A stretch of 16,792 nucleotides of DNA from Sporisorium sorghi (lineage: Eukaryota > Basidiomycota > Ustilaginomycetes > Ustilaginales > Ustilaginaceae), in NCBI GenBank assembly GCA_023212695.1, contig JALCCG010000336.1, forward strand, positions 4,765-21,556. Reading direction: 5' to 3'. The notes under the pieces are model-generated. The model had not been told where the DNA came from. It ran no database searches and saw nothing but the letters and a program-made list of their open reading frames with translations. Shown piece after piece: positions 1 to 7,491 of the stretch. Numbering within the stretch: the stretch's first letter is position 1; every line of letters starts with the position of its first letter. The translations under genes were made by a program, and so were the position numbers.

Positions 1-91
1 ATAGGTGTGTGGGGTGGGGGTGGGGTTACGGGCCCGGGGGGGGGAAAAAGGGGGGGGGGGGGGGAGAGACAAAAAAAATTTTTTGGGGCTT

Positions 92-135
<44 letters not shown>

Positions 136-193
136 CCAACCCTTTTTTTGAGCGTAAAAAGAGAGTCCGTGCGAGGATATCGGCCGTGTCGAA
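1..193. repeat. homopolymer-rich low-complexity leader
   Basis: This stretch is dominated by homopolymers: G-rich blocks up to about position 64 (including a G15 at 50-64), A8 at 71-78, and a T run of 42 bases at 94-135. No gene or telomere-type repeat is visible. It may be a real poly(dA:dT) promoter element plus G-rich DNA, or degraded sequence at a contig end. The short reading frames across it encode only glycine or phenylalanine runs and are not genes. Confidence 0.75.
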
Positions 194-239
194 TTGCCGC
201 TGTGGAGGTCTTTTTTTTTGGGAAAAATGCCCCGCAAAA

Positions 240-320
240 ATGACTTTTTTGGACAAGTTCGTCAGTCATCCTCATCCTTCTTTCTCGCTCACCATCACCT
301 CGTCTCTGCCTCAAAGATGA
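240..320 (+). promoter_or_regulatory. possible upstream ORF overlapping the start of the CLYBL-like gene
   Basis: An ATG at 240 opens a 26-codon reading frame whose TGA (318-320) overlaps the proposed main start ATG (317-319) as ATGA. A second ATG at 227 is in frame with the main gene and would add 30 residues at the N-terminus. Whether either ATG lies in the mRNA depends on the transcription start, which cannot be seen. Confidence 0.35.
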
Positions 321-1561
321 CGCTCAAACGAGGATTGCAAAGATCCCTCGCAACGACACTAGCCAGACGACCAGCGGCACCTTCATCACTACCTCGCATC
401 GCCGGAACAGCACGAACATCAACCCTCCCATCCACTCGAACCCTCACCACAACCCGCGTCATCGCTCAGAACGCCAGGTACTCCGACTCAGCCAACCTTT
501 CAAGCTCTTCGTCTTCAACAAAAAGCACATCCTCTACCGGAGAACCCTTAACACCCCACGAAGATGTCGTCTCACGTCCGCGACGCTCGTTGCTCTACGT
601 GCCCGGCTCATCTGAAAAAATGATCAAAAAATCGCAATCTTCTCCCGCGGACACCATCATCTTTGACCTCGAAGATTCCGTCGCAGCGCACAAAAAGGGC
701 TCCGCACGAGAAACTGTCTTCCTCGCACTCGAAGCAGCAGCGCGTTCTGGGCCGGAGCTGGCGGTGCGCATCAACCCGCCGTCAGCCGACCGCTCACTGG
801 CGGAGGATGATCTGGACATGGTGCTGCCGAGCCAGCAGCTGCAGGCGATCGTAGTGCCGAAAGTGGAGCACGAGGATGACGTGCGCTTGATTGTGGACAA
901 GGCGCGGGCGTTGAGGTCCGGGGTGGGGGCTTTGGCGCTGGTGCTGTCGGTCGAGTCGGCGAGCAGTTTGCTGCGGATGCCGCGGATCATCGAGGCGGTG
1001 CGCGAGGGGTTGGGACAGGATCCAGCCACGGGGAGCATGCTGTCGAGTACACAGAAACAGCCCGTTGCGGAGGTCGTCGCGCTGCTTTTTGCTTCAGAAG
1101 ACTACTGCGCGAGCACGGGCATCCAGCGCACACGCGACCGCAAGTCGCTCCTCTTCCCGCGCGCGCACATGGCCACCATCGCAAAAGCCTACCACCTCGC
1201 CGCCATCGACATGGTGTGCATCGACTACAAAGATACCACTTATCTGGTGGAAGAAGCAGAGGAGGCGAAACAGCTCGGCTTCGACGGCAAACAGGCCATA
1301 CACCCCGCCCAAGTGGAACCGATTCAGCACACATTCAACCCGACCGAGCAGGCGGTACTGCGGGCAGCGCGGATTTCGCATCTGTACGAGCACGCGAGTG
1401 GCAAGGAGCATAGGGGCGCGTATGGGTTGCGCGAGGAAGGCGGCGGGATGACCATGATCGATCGGCCGATGTTGTTGCAGGCGAGTGCGGTGGTGGAGAA
1501 GGCGAGAAGGGCGGGGATGCGCGTGCCGGGAGCGAAGGAGTTGGACGAGGAGCAGAGTTGA
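317..1561 (+). CDS. mitochondrial citramalyl-CoA lyase-like protein (CLYBL/CitE, HpcH/HpaI aldolase family)
   Basis: A 414-residue protein of the citrate lyase beta-subunit-like family. Known members such as human CLYBL split citramalyl-CoA into acetyl-CoA and pyruvate in mitochondria. Residues 1-90 are rich in Arg, Ser and Thr with almost no acidic residues near the start, as in a mitochondrial presequence. The TIM-barrel core follows: RRSLLYVPGSSEKM at 89-102, DTIIFDLEDSVAAHK at 112-126, AVRINPP at 149-155, VVPKVE at 179-184, LSVESASSLL at 210-219 (E213 is the likely metal ligand), FASEDYCASTG at 258-268 (D262 likely metal ligand), CIDYKD at 301-306 (catalytic Asp region) and the family signature GFDGKQAIHP at 321-330. 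I chose the ATG at 317 because it starts the presequence directly; an in-frame ATG at 227 is the alternative. No intron is evident. The exact acyl-CoA substrate is inferred. Confidence 0.88.
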   Translation: MTLKRGLQRSLATTLARRPAAPSSLPRIAGTARTSTLPSTRTLTTTRVIAQNARYSDSANLSSSSSSTKSTSSTGEPLTPHEDVVSRPRRSLLYVPGSSEKMIKKSQSSPADTIIFDLEDSVAAHKKGSARETVFLALEAAARSGPELAVRINPPSADRSLAEDDLDMVLPSQQLQAIVVPKVEHEDDVRLIVDKARALRSGVGALALVLSVESASSLLRMPRIIEAVREGLGQDPATGSMLSSTQKQPVAEVVALLFASEDYCASTGIQRTRDRKSLLFPRAHMATIAKAYHLAAIDMVCIDYKDTTYLVEEAEEAKQLGFDGKQAIHPAQVEPIQHTFNPTEQAVLRAARISHLYEHASGKEHRGAYGLREEGGGMTMIDRPMLLQASAVVEKARRAGMRVPGAKELDEEQS

Positions 1562-1893
1562 GTGTGTACGACAAGCGATGGAATTCCACCACTTTGCACT
1601 GATGATCTTCCAGAAGTGTGTCGAGCCAAAGGGGCATTGAGAAGCGGGTTACCTCTTGGAAGGAGCGGCAATATCTTGTGCACCACCCTCGGCATATCGC
1701 TCCAAATTCGAGTCGCCGGATGCCGAGCAGCAGCCCACTCGGAAAATTGCGGGGTAAGTTAAAGGTGTGAACCCAACGCTTTTGTCTCGTTCCTCCCATC
1801 TTTCCTTCCTTTCTTCCACTCGCATCCCATCTCGACATATCCCTGCTCCATCTGCTCCATCTCTCGTCTATTGTCTATCGACTTTTGGAAACA
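1562..1893. other. intergenic: 3' end of CLYBL-like gene and pyrimidine-rich leader of GST kappa gene
   Basis: I see no gene here. The half next to the downstream gene (about 1775-1890) is strongly C/T-rich with repeated TTCC, CATC and CTCC words, typical of fungal promoters and 5' leaders. A GTAAGT at 1754-1759 resembles a splice donor but has no supported exon before it. Confidence 0.6.
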
Positions 1894-2049
1894 ATGACGG
1901 CGCGCAACAAAGTGTGGTTCTACTTTGACGTCGTCTCGCCCTGGTCGTACGTGGGCTATCAGGTGTTGCGAAGGTATCAGACGCTGTGGAACTTGGATAT
2001 TGTGAGTGGCAACACCAGCACCTGTCCACTGTCTCGCTTTCAATCGCTG

Positions 2050-2096
<47 letters not shown>

Positions 2097-2767
2097 CTGG
2101 AGTGAACCTCAAACAGACATACAAGCCCGTCAACCTGGGCTACATCATGAAGGTAAGTCGCTCTCCCACCGCAACATAACTCTTGATCTCCCTCGCTGAC
2201 AAACCTCGCTACTTCCTCCAGTTCTCAGGCAACAAACCCCCCATCAGCGTCGCCAACAAAGGCATCTGGATGTGGCAAGAGCGCGAACGAGCGTCCAAAT
2301 TCTTCGGGGTCACACTCAACCAGCCGGCCAACTTCCCCATCAACACGATGCACCTTCAAGCGTTCCTCTCTGTGCTCTCTGCCTCTCCCACCACGGCATC
2401 TGGTACACTAGAGCGTGCGATCGAGACGTGCTTCGCGGCGATCTGGCACGACGACCGCGCCTGTGCCACCCGGGAGGACCTCGAACTGATCTTTGCACAA
2501 GCGGACTGGATCGGCCTCGGCAAGGACAGGGTCGGGGAAGTGCTGGACGCGGCGATGCAGAAGGAAACCCGGAAAAAGTTGCAGGACGAGGCGCAGGTGC
2601 TGGTCGAGCAGCAGGGCTTGTTCGGCATGCCGAGTTTTGAGGTGGTCAGGGGGAAGGACGGCGAGAAGGCGCTGTGGTTCGGTAGCGATCGATTCGAGCA
2701 GCTCGCCGCGTGGTTGGAGGTGCCCTACAAAGGGCCGTTTGCCGATGGCACTGTGGCTAAGCTCTAA
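1894..2767 (+). CDS. kappa-class glutathione S-transferase (DsbA-like fold) with peroxisomal PTS1, two introns
   Basis: Spliced as 1894-2001, 2117-2152 and 2222-2767, giving 229 residues, close to the ~226 of animal GSTK1. Both junctions are phase 0 with GTGAGT/CAG and GTAAGT/CAG borders, and joining them restores the family block ITYKP...GYIMK-FSGNKPPISV. The thioredoxin-like N-terminus reads WFYFDVVSPWSYVGYQVL (8-25) with the conserved Ser15 of the SPxS motif; a cis-proline loop FGMPSF lies at 182-187, and LWFGSDRFEQL at 199-209 matches the C-terminal signature. The protein ends in AKL, a canonical peroxisomal targeting signal, as GSTK1 ends in ARL. The family conjugates glutathione or reduces peroxides; bacterial relatives are 2-hydroxychromene-2-carboxylate isomerases, a less likely role here. 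Intron 1 carries a (CT)21 repeat. The 3' end faces the phosphatase gene 132 bp away. Confidence 0.88.
2053..2094. repeat. (CT)21 microsatellite inside intron 1 of the GST kappa gene
   Basis: A perfect 42-bp CT dinucleotide repeat fills the middle of the 115-nt intron (2002-2116), ending 22 nt before the CAG acceptor. It takes the place of the polypyrimidine tract. Confidence 0.95.
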
Positions 2768-2899
2768 ACTTCGCTCAGTTTCACAGGCAGCGTATATGCA
2801 GATAAGTTGGGTTCCGTGGGTGGTTCATTACAAGTACATCCTTCCTTCCATCTTTCCTTCCTTGGTTCCTTCCTGACTGATAGATAGATACCGAAAAGC

Positions 2900-3790
2900 C
2901 TACTTGGACAGCAACCCAGCCTGGCGCGCCAGCTCAGCAACGATCTCGTGAACCGCCTCGAACTGCTCGAGCGTCTGCACCATGCGCGCCCTGTACCGTC
3001 GCAGATGCTCGACGATGCGCACCGGTAGATCCCACAGCACATCGGCGTTCCGCACCGCCTCGCCTTCCTGCTGATGCTTCGCCACATTGATAGTCGCCTC
3101 CGCGATCAGCGCAGCCGCCAGCGTCCCGGAGCGCCCCACGCCCGCCGAGCAGTGGATCCACGTCGGCGGCGGCGGCCACATCTTCGGCATCGCCACGTGC
3201 TGCGTCTCGTGCATGAGCTGCAGCAGCAGCGCTGTAGGAAACACGCCGTGATCCGGCCACGACGTCAGGTGGAACTGCGTCACCCCCCACCCATTCTCCG
3301 CCTCCGCCCCGGTGTCGACGCGAATCACGCGCCGGATAAGCGTACCTTGATCCAGCGGGACGTGCGTCTCCGACTCGCTGTACACCGTCCACCCATTGCC
3401 CAGCTCCATCTTGCTGGAAGGCCAGTACTGATCCGCCTTCCTCCGACCCTTCTCCACCAGCGGCGTGAGATTCACCAACACCCGCACGCGCTGCTGCACC
3501 ACATGCGCGTAAAACGCAGCATACGTCTCCGGCAGCGGCGCCTGGCTCACGATAAACCGGCAGCTCGTCGGGTGCAACGCCGGGATGTACGCCGCATTCA
3601 GGTACGCGCCGGGAAGCAGCGCATGGTCGTACGCCACAATGTCGCGGTACCGGTTCGCATCGATGTTTTGGGCGCAGGCGGTGGTGCTATAGCCGAGGTC
3701 CGGCTCGGTGAGTCGGAGGTGGTCGGTGTAGTCGAGCGCCTGGTAGAGCGAGCTGAGGGTGCGTTTGGTTGGGAGGGTGCCTATTGACAT
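2900..3790 (-). CDS. classical protein tyrosine phosphatase
   Basis: A 296-residue, single-domain, Tyr-specific phosphatase with no signal peptide or membrane segment, so probably cytosolic. The full motif set is present: NRYRDIVAYDH at 46-56 (phosphotyrosine-recognition loop), GAYLNAAYIPA at 61-71, FIVSQAPLPETYAAFY at 79-94, QYWP at 121-124, the WPD loop SWPDHGVF at 177-184, the P-loop WIHCSAGVGRSGT at 211-223 (nucleophile Cys214, Arg220) and the Q-loop MVQTLEQF at 270-277 (Gln272). All catalytic residues are intact, so it should be active. The Lys usual before NRY is Ala here. The frame stays open upstream of 3790, but that part lies inside the divergent TBC gene, so the ATG at 3790 is the sensible start. 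It resembles yeast Ptp1-type enzymes, which act on signalling proteins; the substrates are unknown. Confidence 0.92.
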   Translation of the reverse strand: MSIGTLPTKRTLSSLYQALDYTDHLRLTEPDLGYSTTACAQNIDANRYRDIVAYDHALLPGAYLNAAYIPALHPTSCRFIVSQAPLPETYAAFYAHVVQQRVRVLVNLTPLVEKGRRKADQYWPSSKMELGNGWTVYSESETHVPLDQGTLIRRVIRVDTGAEAENGWGVTQFHLTSWPDHGVFPTALLLQLMHETQHVAMPKMWPPPPTWIHCSAGVGRSGTLAAALIAEATINVAKHQQEGEAVRNADVLWDLPVRIVEHLRRYRARMVQTLEQFEAVHEIVAELARQAGLLSK

Positions 3791-3977
3791 TGTTTGTTTG
3801 GTGGTGAGGAGGATGGATGGATTGGAGAAATGCGGAGGGTTGCGAGGTGCGAAAGACGCCGAATTCCGGGTGCGAAGGAGCAAGTGCACGCACGGACGAC
3901 TCTCTTGGCATTCATCGTTACAACGACCATATGCATTGCTTGCTCTTGTCCAGGTCACGTCAAATGTCTTCTTCACC
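3791..3977. promoter_or_regulatory. shared divergent promoter region (phosphatase / TBC GAP)
   Basis: The two start codons face away from each other with 187 bp between them, so this segment must hold both promoters or 5' leaders. No TATA box is obvious. An in-frame ATG at 3813 could extend the TBC protein by 55 residues, but that extension looks non-conserved. Confidence 0.6.
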
Positions 3978-3981
3978 ATGA
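3964..3981 (+). promoter_or_regulatory. 5-codon upstream ORF ending on the TBC gene start codon
   Basis: ATG at 3964-3966 starts a five-codon frame (Met-Ser-Ser-Ser-Pro) whose TGA (3979-3981) overlaps the main ATG (3978-3980). The upstream ATG has C at -3 (weak context); the main ATG has A at -3 (good context). This suits leaky scanning or reinitiation. Confidence 0.5.
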
Positions 3982-5882
3982 CCGCTGAAAGTAGCGCCTC
4001 AGCTGGCGAGTCATCGGCAAAATCGACGACGGGGCAATCCAGTGGCGAAACACACAGGCAACGTCGTCGAAGGCTCCAACAGCAATGCCTCGAACCATCT
4101 TGCCACTCGTGCGCCTTTGGTGGTGAGCATGTCGAAGCGTGGCTCTTTCTGCTGGGCATCACCGAGGAGCACATCCAAGCCCACATCGCCACATCGCAAA
4201 AGGAAGCTTCACCGGAGAAAGAGGAATCCGCTCCTTCCGACCAGCAAGCGGAGGTGTCGACGATACCCCTTGACAAGGATGGGTGGCAGGTGGCTGGTCG
4301 AGATATCCTCACCGAGGGAGGTGGTGGGGCGGAGAATGGGGTGAAAGAGGGGTCGGAGGCGGGGGAGGAGGGGTGGAAGGTGGTCAAGTCGAAAAAGGCG
4401 AGGCGGAGGAGGGATGACGCAGAGACGGCATCGAGCGGTTCTGCGCCCAACTCGCCTGAGCTGGATCGATCGAGGCAGGGAAGCAGTGCAGAGGTGGATG
4501 GGGGCAGCTCGCCAAATCCTCACGTCGATGCTGGAGAGACGCACAATGATGGTCTGAAGGACGAACTGGATCAGCCTGCCGCAGACCAACCTGCGAGCCC
4601 ATCACCGCAGCAGCAGTACCCCAACCTCTCTACAAGAGACATCGAGCAAGTCGCCAAAGACGTCGAGCGCAGCTTCATCGGTCCGGCATTCAAGCACCTC
4701 TTCCCACCCTCCTCCTCTATGTCGAGACAACAGCGCCGCACGCAACTCTCGCAGCTCATCCTATCCACGCTCTCGCGCCACCCTCACCTCTCGTACTTCC
4801 AGGGCTACCACGACATTGTCACCGTCCTCCTGCTCACCCTCTGCCCCCACCCTTCCCCCTCAACCCCCCGCCACCGTGCAATCCTCGACCTCGCCACCGC
4901 GCGGCTCAGCCTACACCTCCTGCGCGACAGCATGACGCGCGATCTGCTCCCCGTCATGGGCCAGCTCAAGCTGCTCTCCCGTCTGCTGCGCCTCTGCGAC
5001 CCCGAGCTGGCAGCGCTGGCGGAAAGCGCGTCGCCGCTGCCGTTCTTTGCGCTGCCGTGGCTGCTCACGCTGCTCACGCACGATGTGACGAGTGTAAGGG
5101 TTATGCGGAGGGTGGTCGAGTTCGTGCTGGCGTACGGGCCGGCGTCGGCGATTTACCTGTGTGCCGCTGTGTTGATGGTTAAGAAGGAGGAGGGGTTGGA
5201 GGTGGACGACGAGGATCCGGCGGTGCTGCATGCTGTGCTGGGGCGGATGCCGCCCATCCACGCCGAGGCCGAGGGTGAGAAGGTGAAGGATGTGGAAGCA
5301 AACGCAATGTACACGGACCCAGACGTCGAGCTGCCCAGCCTCGCTGCGGATCGTGCACTCGCCACCCCCACTACCCAGCCCACCGGAATCCCCATCTCAT
5401 CCCTCCTCCAACAAACAGCGTCGCTGATGCAGCGCTACCCGCTCGCCACTCTGCACGCCGACACCGTCATGGGCCCCGCGAGCGTCCTGCTCACCTGGCC
5501 GGCGCTGTTCGACCCTGCCACCGAGGATGCCGAGAGCATCGACTGGGCACACGCACAAACTGTCGCAGAAACCGCGCTCACGGGCCCCACGCAGCGCATC
5601 GTGCTCGACCCGCATCCGCCCCCGGACCCGGACACTGACGCTGACGCGGGCAACGACGAAAAACGAGCAAGGCGTCCCGAGGCGTTGACGGCACCGCACA
5701 ATGCGCGCGTGCTCGCTGTGGTCGGCTTGTCGGGGCTGATTGTCGCGGCGCTGTTCACCGCGAGTCAGAGCCGACAGGCGGCAGCGATGGGGGGAACGGC
5801 GGAGGAGACGAAGAGGGTGTTGACGCTGATCGTGTCGCTGTTGTCGAGCTGGGGGCGTGTGGTTGGTGGTGGTGCGCGATGA
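3978..5882 (+). CDS. ER membrane TBC-domain Rab GTPase-activating protein (Gyp8/TBC1D20-like)
   Basis: A 634-residue protein with a split TBC domain. The start of the domain, including AWLFLLGITEEHIQ (54-67), is followed by about 150 residues of acidic, Ser/Gly/Pro-rich insertion. The domain then resumes with DIEQVAKDVERSF (221-233), carrying the arginine finger R231, and LSYFQGYHDIV (271-281), carrying the glutamine finger Q275. FFALPWLLTLLTHDV (356-370) and the following helices match TBC1D20. Near the C-terminus a hydrophobic segment, about 577-596, looks like the single tail anchor of this family, with a second amphipathic stretch at about 613-629. Known relatives stimulate GTP hydrolysis by Rab1/Ypt1-type GTPases at the ER-Golgi boundary. 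Both finger residues are present, so activity is expected. The start at 3978 has good context (CACCATGA). No intron is evident. Confidence 0.85.
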   Translation: MTAESSASAGESSAKSTTGQSSGETHRQRRRRLQQQCLEPSCHSCAFGGEHVEAWLFLLGITEEHIQAHIATSQKEASPEKEESAPSDQQAEVSTIPLDKDGWQVAGRDILTEGGGGAENGVKEGSEAGEEGWKVVKSKKARRRRDDAETASSGSAPNSPELDRSRQGSSAEVDGGSSPNPHVDAGETHNDGLKDELDQPAADQPASPSPQQQYPNLSTRDIEQVAKDVERSFIGPAFKHLFPPSSSMSRQQRRTQLSQLILSTLSRHPHLSYFQGYHDIVTVLLLTLCPHPSPSTPRHRAILDLATARLSLHLLRDSMTRDLLPVMGQLKLLSRLLRLCDPELAALAESASPLPFFALPWLLTLLTHDVTSVRVMRRVVEFVLAYGPASAIYLCAAVLMVKKEEGLEVDDEDPAVLHAVLGRMPPIHAEAEGEKVKDVEANAMYTDPDVELPSLAADRALATPTTQPTGIPISSLLQQTASLMQRYPLATLHADTVMGPASVLLTWPALFDPATEDAESIDWAHAQTVAETALTGPTQRIVLDPHPPPDPDTDADAGNDEKRARRPEALTAPHNARVLAVVGLSGLIVAALFTASQSRQAAAMGGTAEETKRVLTLIVSLLSSWGRVVGGGAR

Positions 5883-6036
5883 AAAGCCTTTTTGCCCCCC
5901 AGGACAAGCAGAGATGGTGTGTTGATTGTGTGACATCTGCCGCCTCAACTGAGCATGAACCATCCTCGTAACAGGCTCCACTCGCACGCAGTCACAGATC
6001 ACCATTGGAAACCCAACTTGTTGCATTCTAGCCCTC
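5883..6036. other. short convergent intergenic region
   Basis: 154 bp between the ends of the TBC gene and the proteasome gene. It should contain both 3' UTRs and polyadenylation sites. No gene is seen. Confidence 0.6.
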
Positions 6037-6871
6037 TTACAACGCAAGATAATCCTTTACCTCGGACTCTGACAGCTTTCTAAACACAGGGATCGGCTCT
6101 CCATGATCGCCATTCCCCAGCCTCTTCGTGAACCCTTGGCTGATAACTCCAATCTCGATGGTCTTTTCGGTCATCTGACCTTCGAACCCTTCCTTGAGCG
6201 TCAACAGCGCTGTGTGGATCGCGTCCTCCTGGGAAATATCATCGTTGTACCGCTTCTCCAAGAAAGTCTTTGCGTTCTGCATGTTCTTGCCGATCGCGCT
6301 GGCCTTCCACATGAAGTAGCTGCCGCTCGGGTCGACCTGGTACAGACTGGGGCCGCGGGCGGAATCGAAACCGGCGACGAGGAGCGAGACGCCGAACGGG
6401 CGCACGCCGCCGCGCTGCGTGGCCTGCTGCATGAGCGTGGCGATTTCTTGGACGAGCACGCGCGTGGGCGGGTACTCGCCGAACGTCTTCCAGTACGTCT
6501 GGGCCGCTTTGCGCGCTTGCGCGACGAGCACGCGGAAATCCGGTCCCATTCCGGAGTACACCATGCCGATGTTCGGACACACAATGCTAATGCGCTCCAG
6601 AGCGGTGTCGTCGACGAGCGGCGAGGGGGCGCGCTTTTCGGTGGCAATCACGATGGCGTTGGACGCTTTGATCCCGAGTGAGGTCGCACCTTGCGAGACG
6701 GCCGCGAGTGCGTGCTCGATCTGCACTAGCTTGCCCGACGGCGAGAACGTCGTCAGCGAAAAGCTGTGTAGAGAGAAGAAGAGAGGTTAGCGTAAAGAAT
6801 GTTTCGGAGGTCTTGTTGCAGACTTGTGAGGCAACTCACGAATATGCTCGATCACCTGCTCCTGCCGACAT
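6037..6871 (-). CDS. PRE8: 20S proteasome subunit alpha type 2, one intron
   Basis: Spliced on the minus strand from 6871-6840 (32 nt, 10 codons plus 2 bases) to 6763-6037, giving 252 residues against ~250 in yeast Pre8. The 76-nt intron (6764-6839) has GTGAGT/CAG borders and a GCTAACC branch site on the coding strand. Splicing creates the N-terminal alpha-subunit signature: [17 protein letters not shown] at 7-23, then [61 protein letters not shown] and [11 protein letters not shown] are all typical of alpha-2. Alpha subunits form the outer gating rings of the core particle and are not proteolytic themselves. The usual Tyr of the signature's E-Y-A is His28 here. It is an essential housekeeping gene in the cytosol and nucleus. 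Confidence 0.95.
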
Positions 6872-7491
6872 GTTGGCGCACCTCTTGCTCGCTGGATGTG
6901 TGTCTGTGTTGCTTTTCGATCGCTACTTTGTGAGCCTCAAGGTCTGCTCCGACGAGTTCTCGCTGAATACAATGCGAACGGGTCCTGCGGGATGTAGCAG
7001 CGTACGTGCGTCCTGGTCGTTGATAAGGTGCTGAAAGATCGCAGAGGACGCTGGTGATGATGATGGCGATGATGATGAGCAGAAGACTCGAAAAGAAGCC
7101 AACACCTCTGTTCGGTCTGTGCGGGATATTGCGCAGCTTGAAAGGCGTGGGACAACGCGTCCTCAGACAGCGCAATTCTCACTGCTCTGCTGCCCGCTCT
7201 TCAGCTTCGATCACCTTTTTTTTGCGAATTTTTTTTTTTTTTTTTTTTGTTAATCCGTCCTCCACATCCGCGGCGGTCGCTTTTTTCTGATCTTGTGGGT
7301 GACAGCGATCTCACACCGATAAAAGATCGACCCCGACGTCGTCGACACAGCAACCGGAGAGCATCAGATCGTATCATGCAAGCTTCAAAGCAAAGTCAAG
7401 GATGGTACAAGTACAATCGCATTCGATACTGACGGCGTCGCTAACTGCTGCAAGACAATGTCGAGGGAGATGATACGGCGGATGTTGCAAC
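6872..7491. promoter_or_regulatory. PRE8 upstream region and 3' flank of the Enp2 gene
   Basis: 620 bp without a gene. It contains a GAT-type trinucleotide-rich patch (about 7052-7078), a T8 at 7216-7223 and a T20 at 7229-7248. The T20 lies about 360 bp upstream of the PRE8 start and is an A tract on the coding strand, plausible as a nucleosome-excluding promoter element. I did not find a clear proteasome control element. Confidence 0.5.
7229..7248. repeat. T20 homopolymer tract
   Basis: An uninterrupted run of 20 T in the region upstream of PRE8, with a T8 run just before it. Confidence 0.95.

Noticed and set aside
317..2767. A metabolic gene cluster made of the CLYBL-like and GST kappa genes
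   Set aside because: Two adjacent enzymes with different predicted compartments and no linked transporter, regulator or further pathway gene; adjacency looks accidental.
3074..3787. 237-residue plus-strand frame opposite the phosphatase
   Set aside because: Arg/His-rich antisense shadow; the phosphatase frame has all catalytic motifs.
3791..4450. N-terminal extension of the phosphatase frame up to 4450
   Set aside because: The open frame continues through the divergent TBC gene by chance; the extension has no motif and the Met at 3790 starts a normal-length single-domain phosphatase.
6103..6681. 192-residue plus-strand frame opposite PRE8
   Set aside because: Antisense shadow of a highly conserved proteasome gene, with no recognisable domain.
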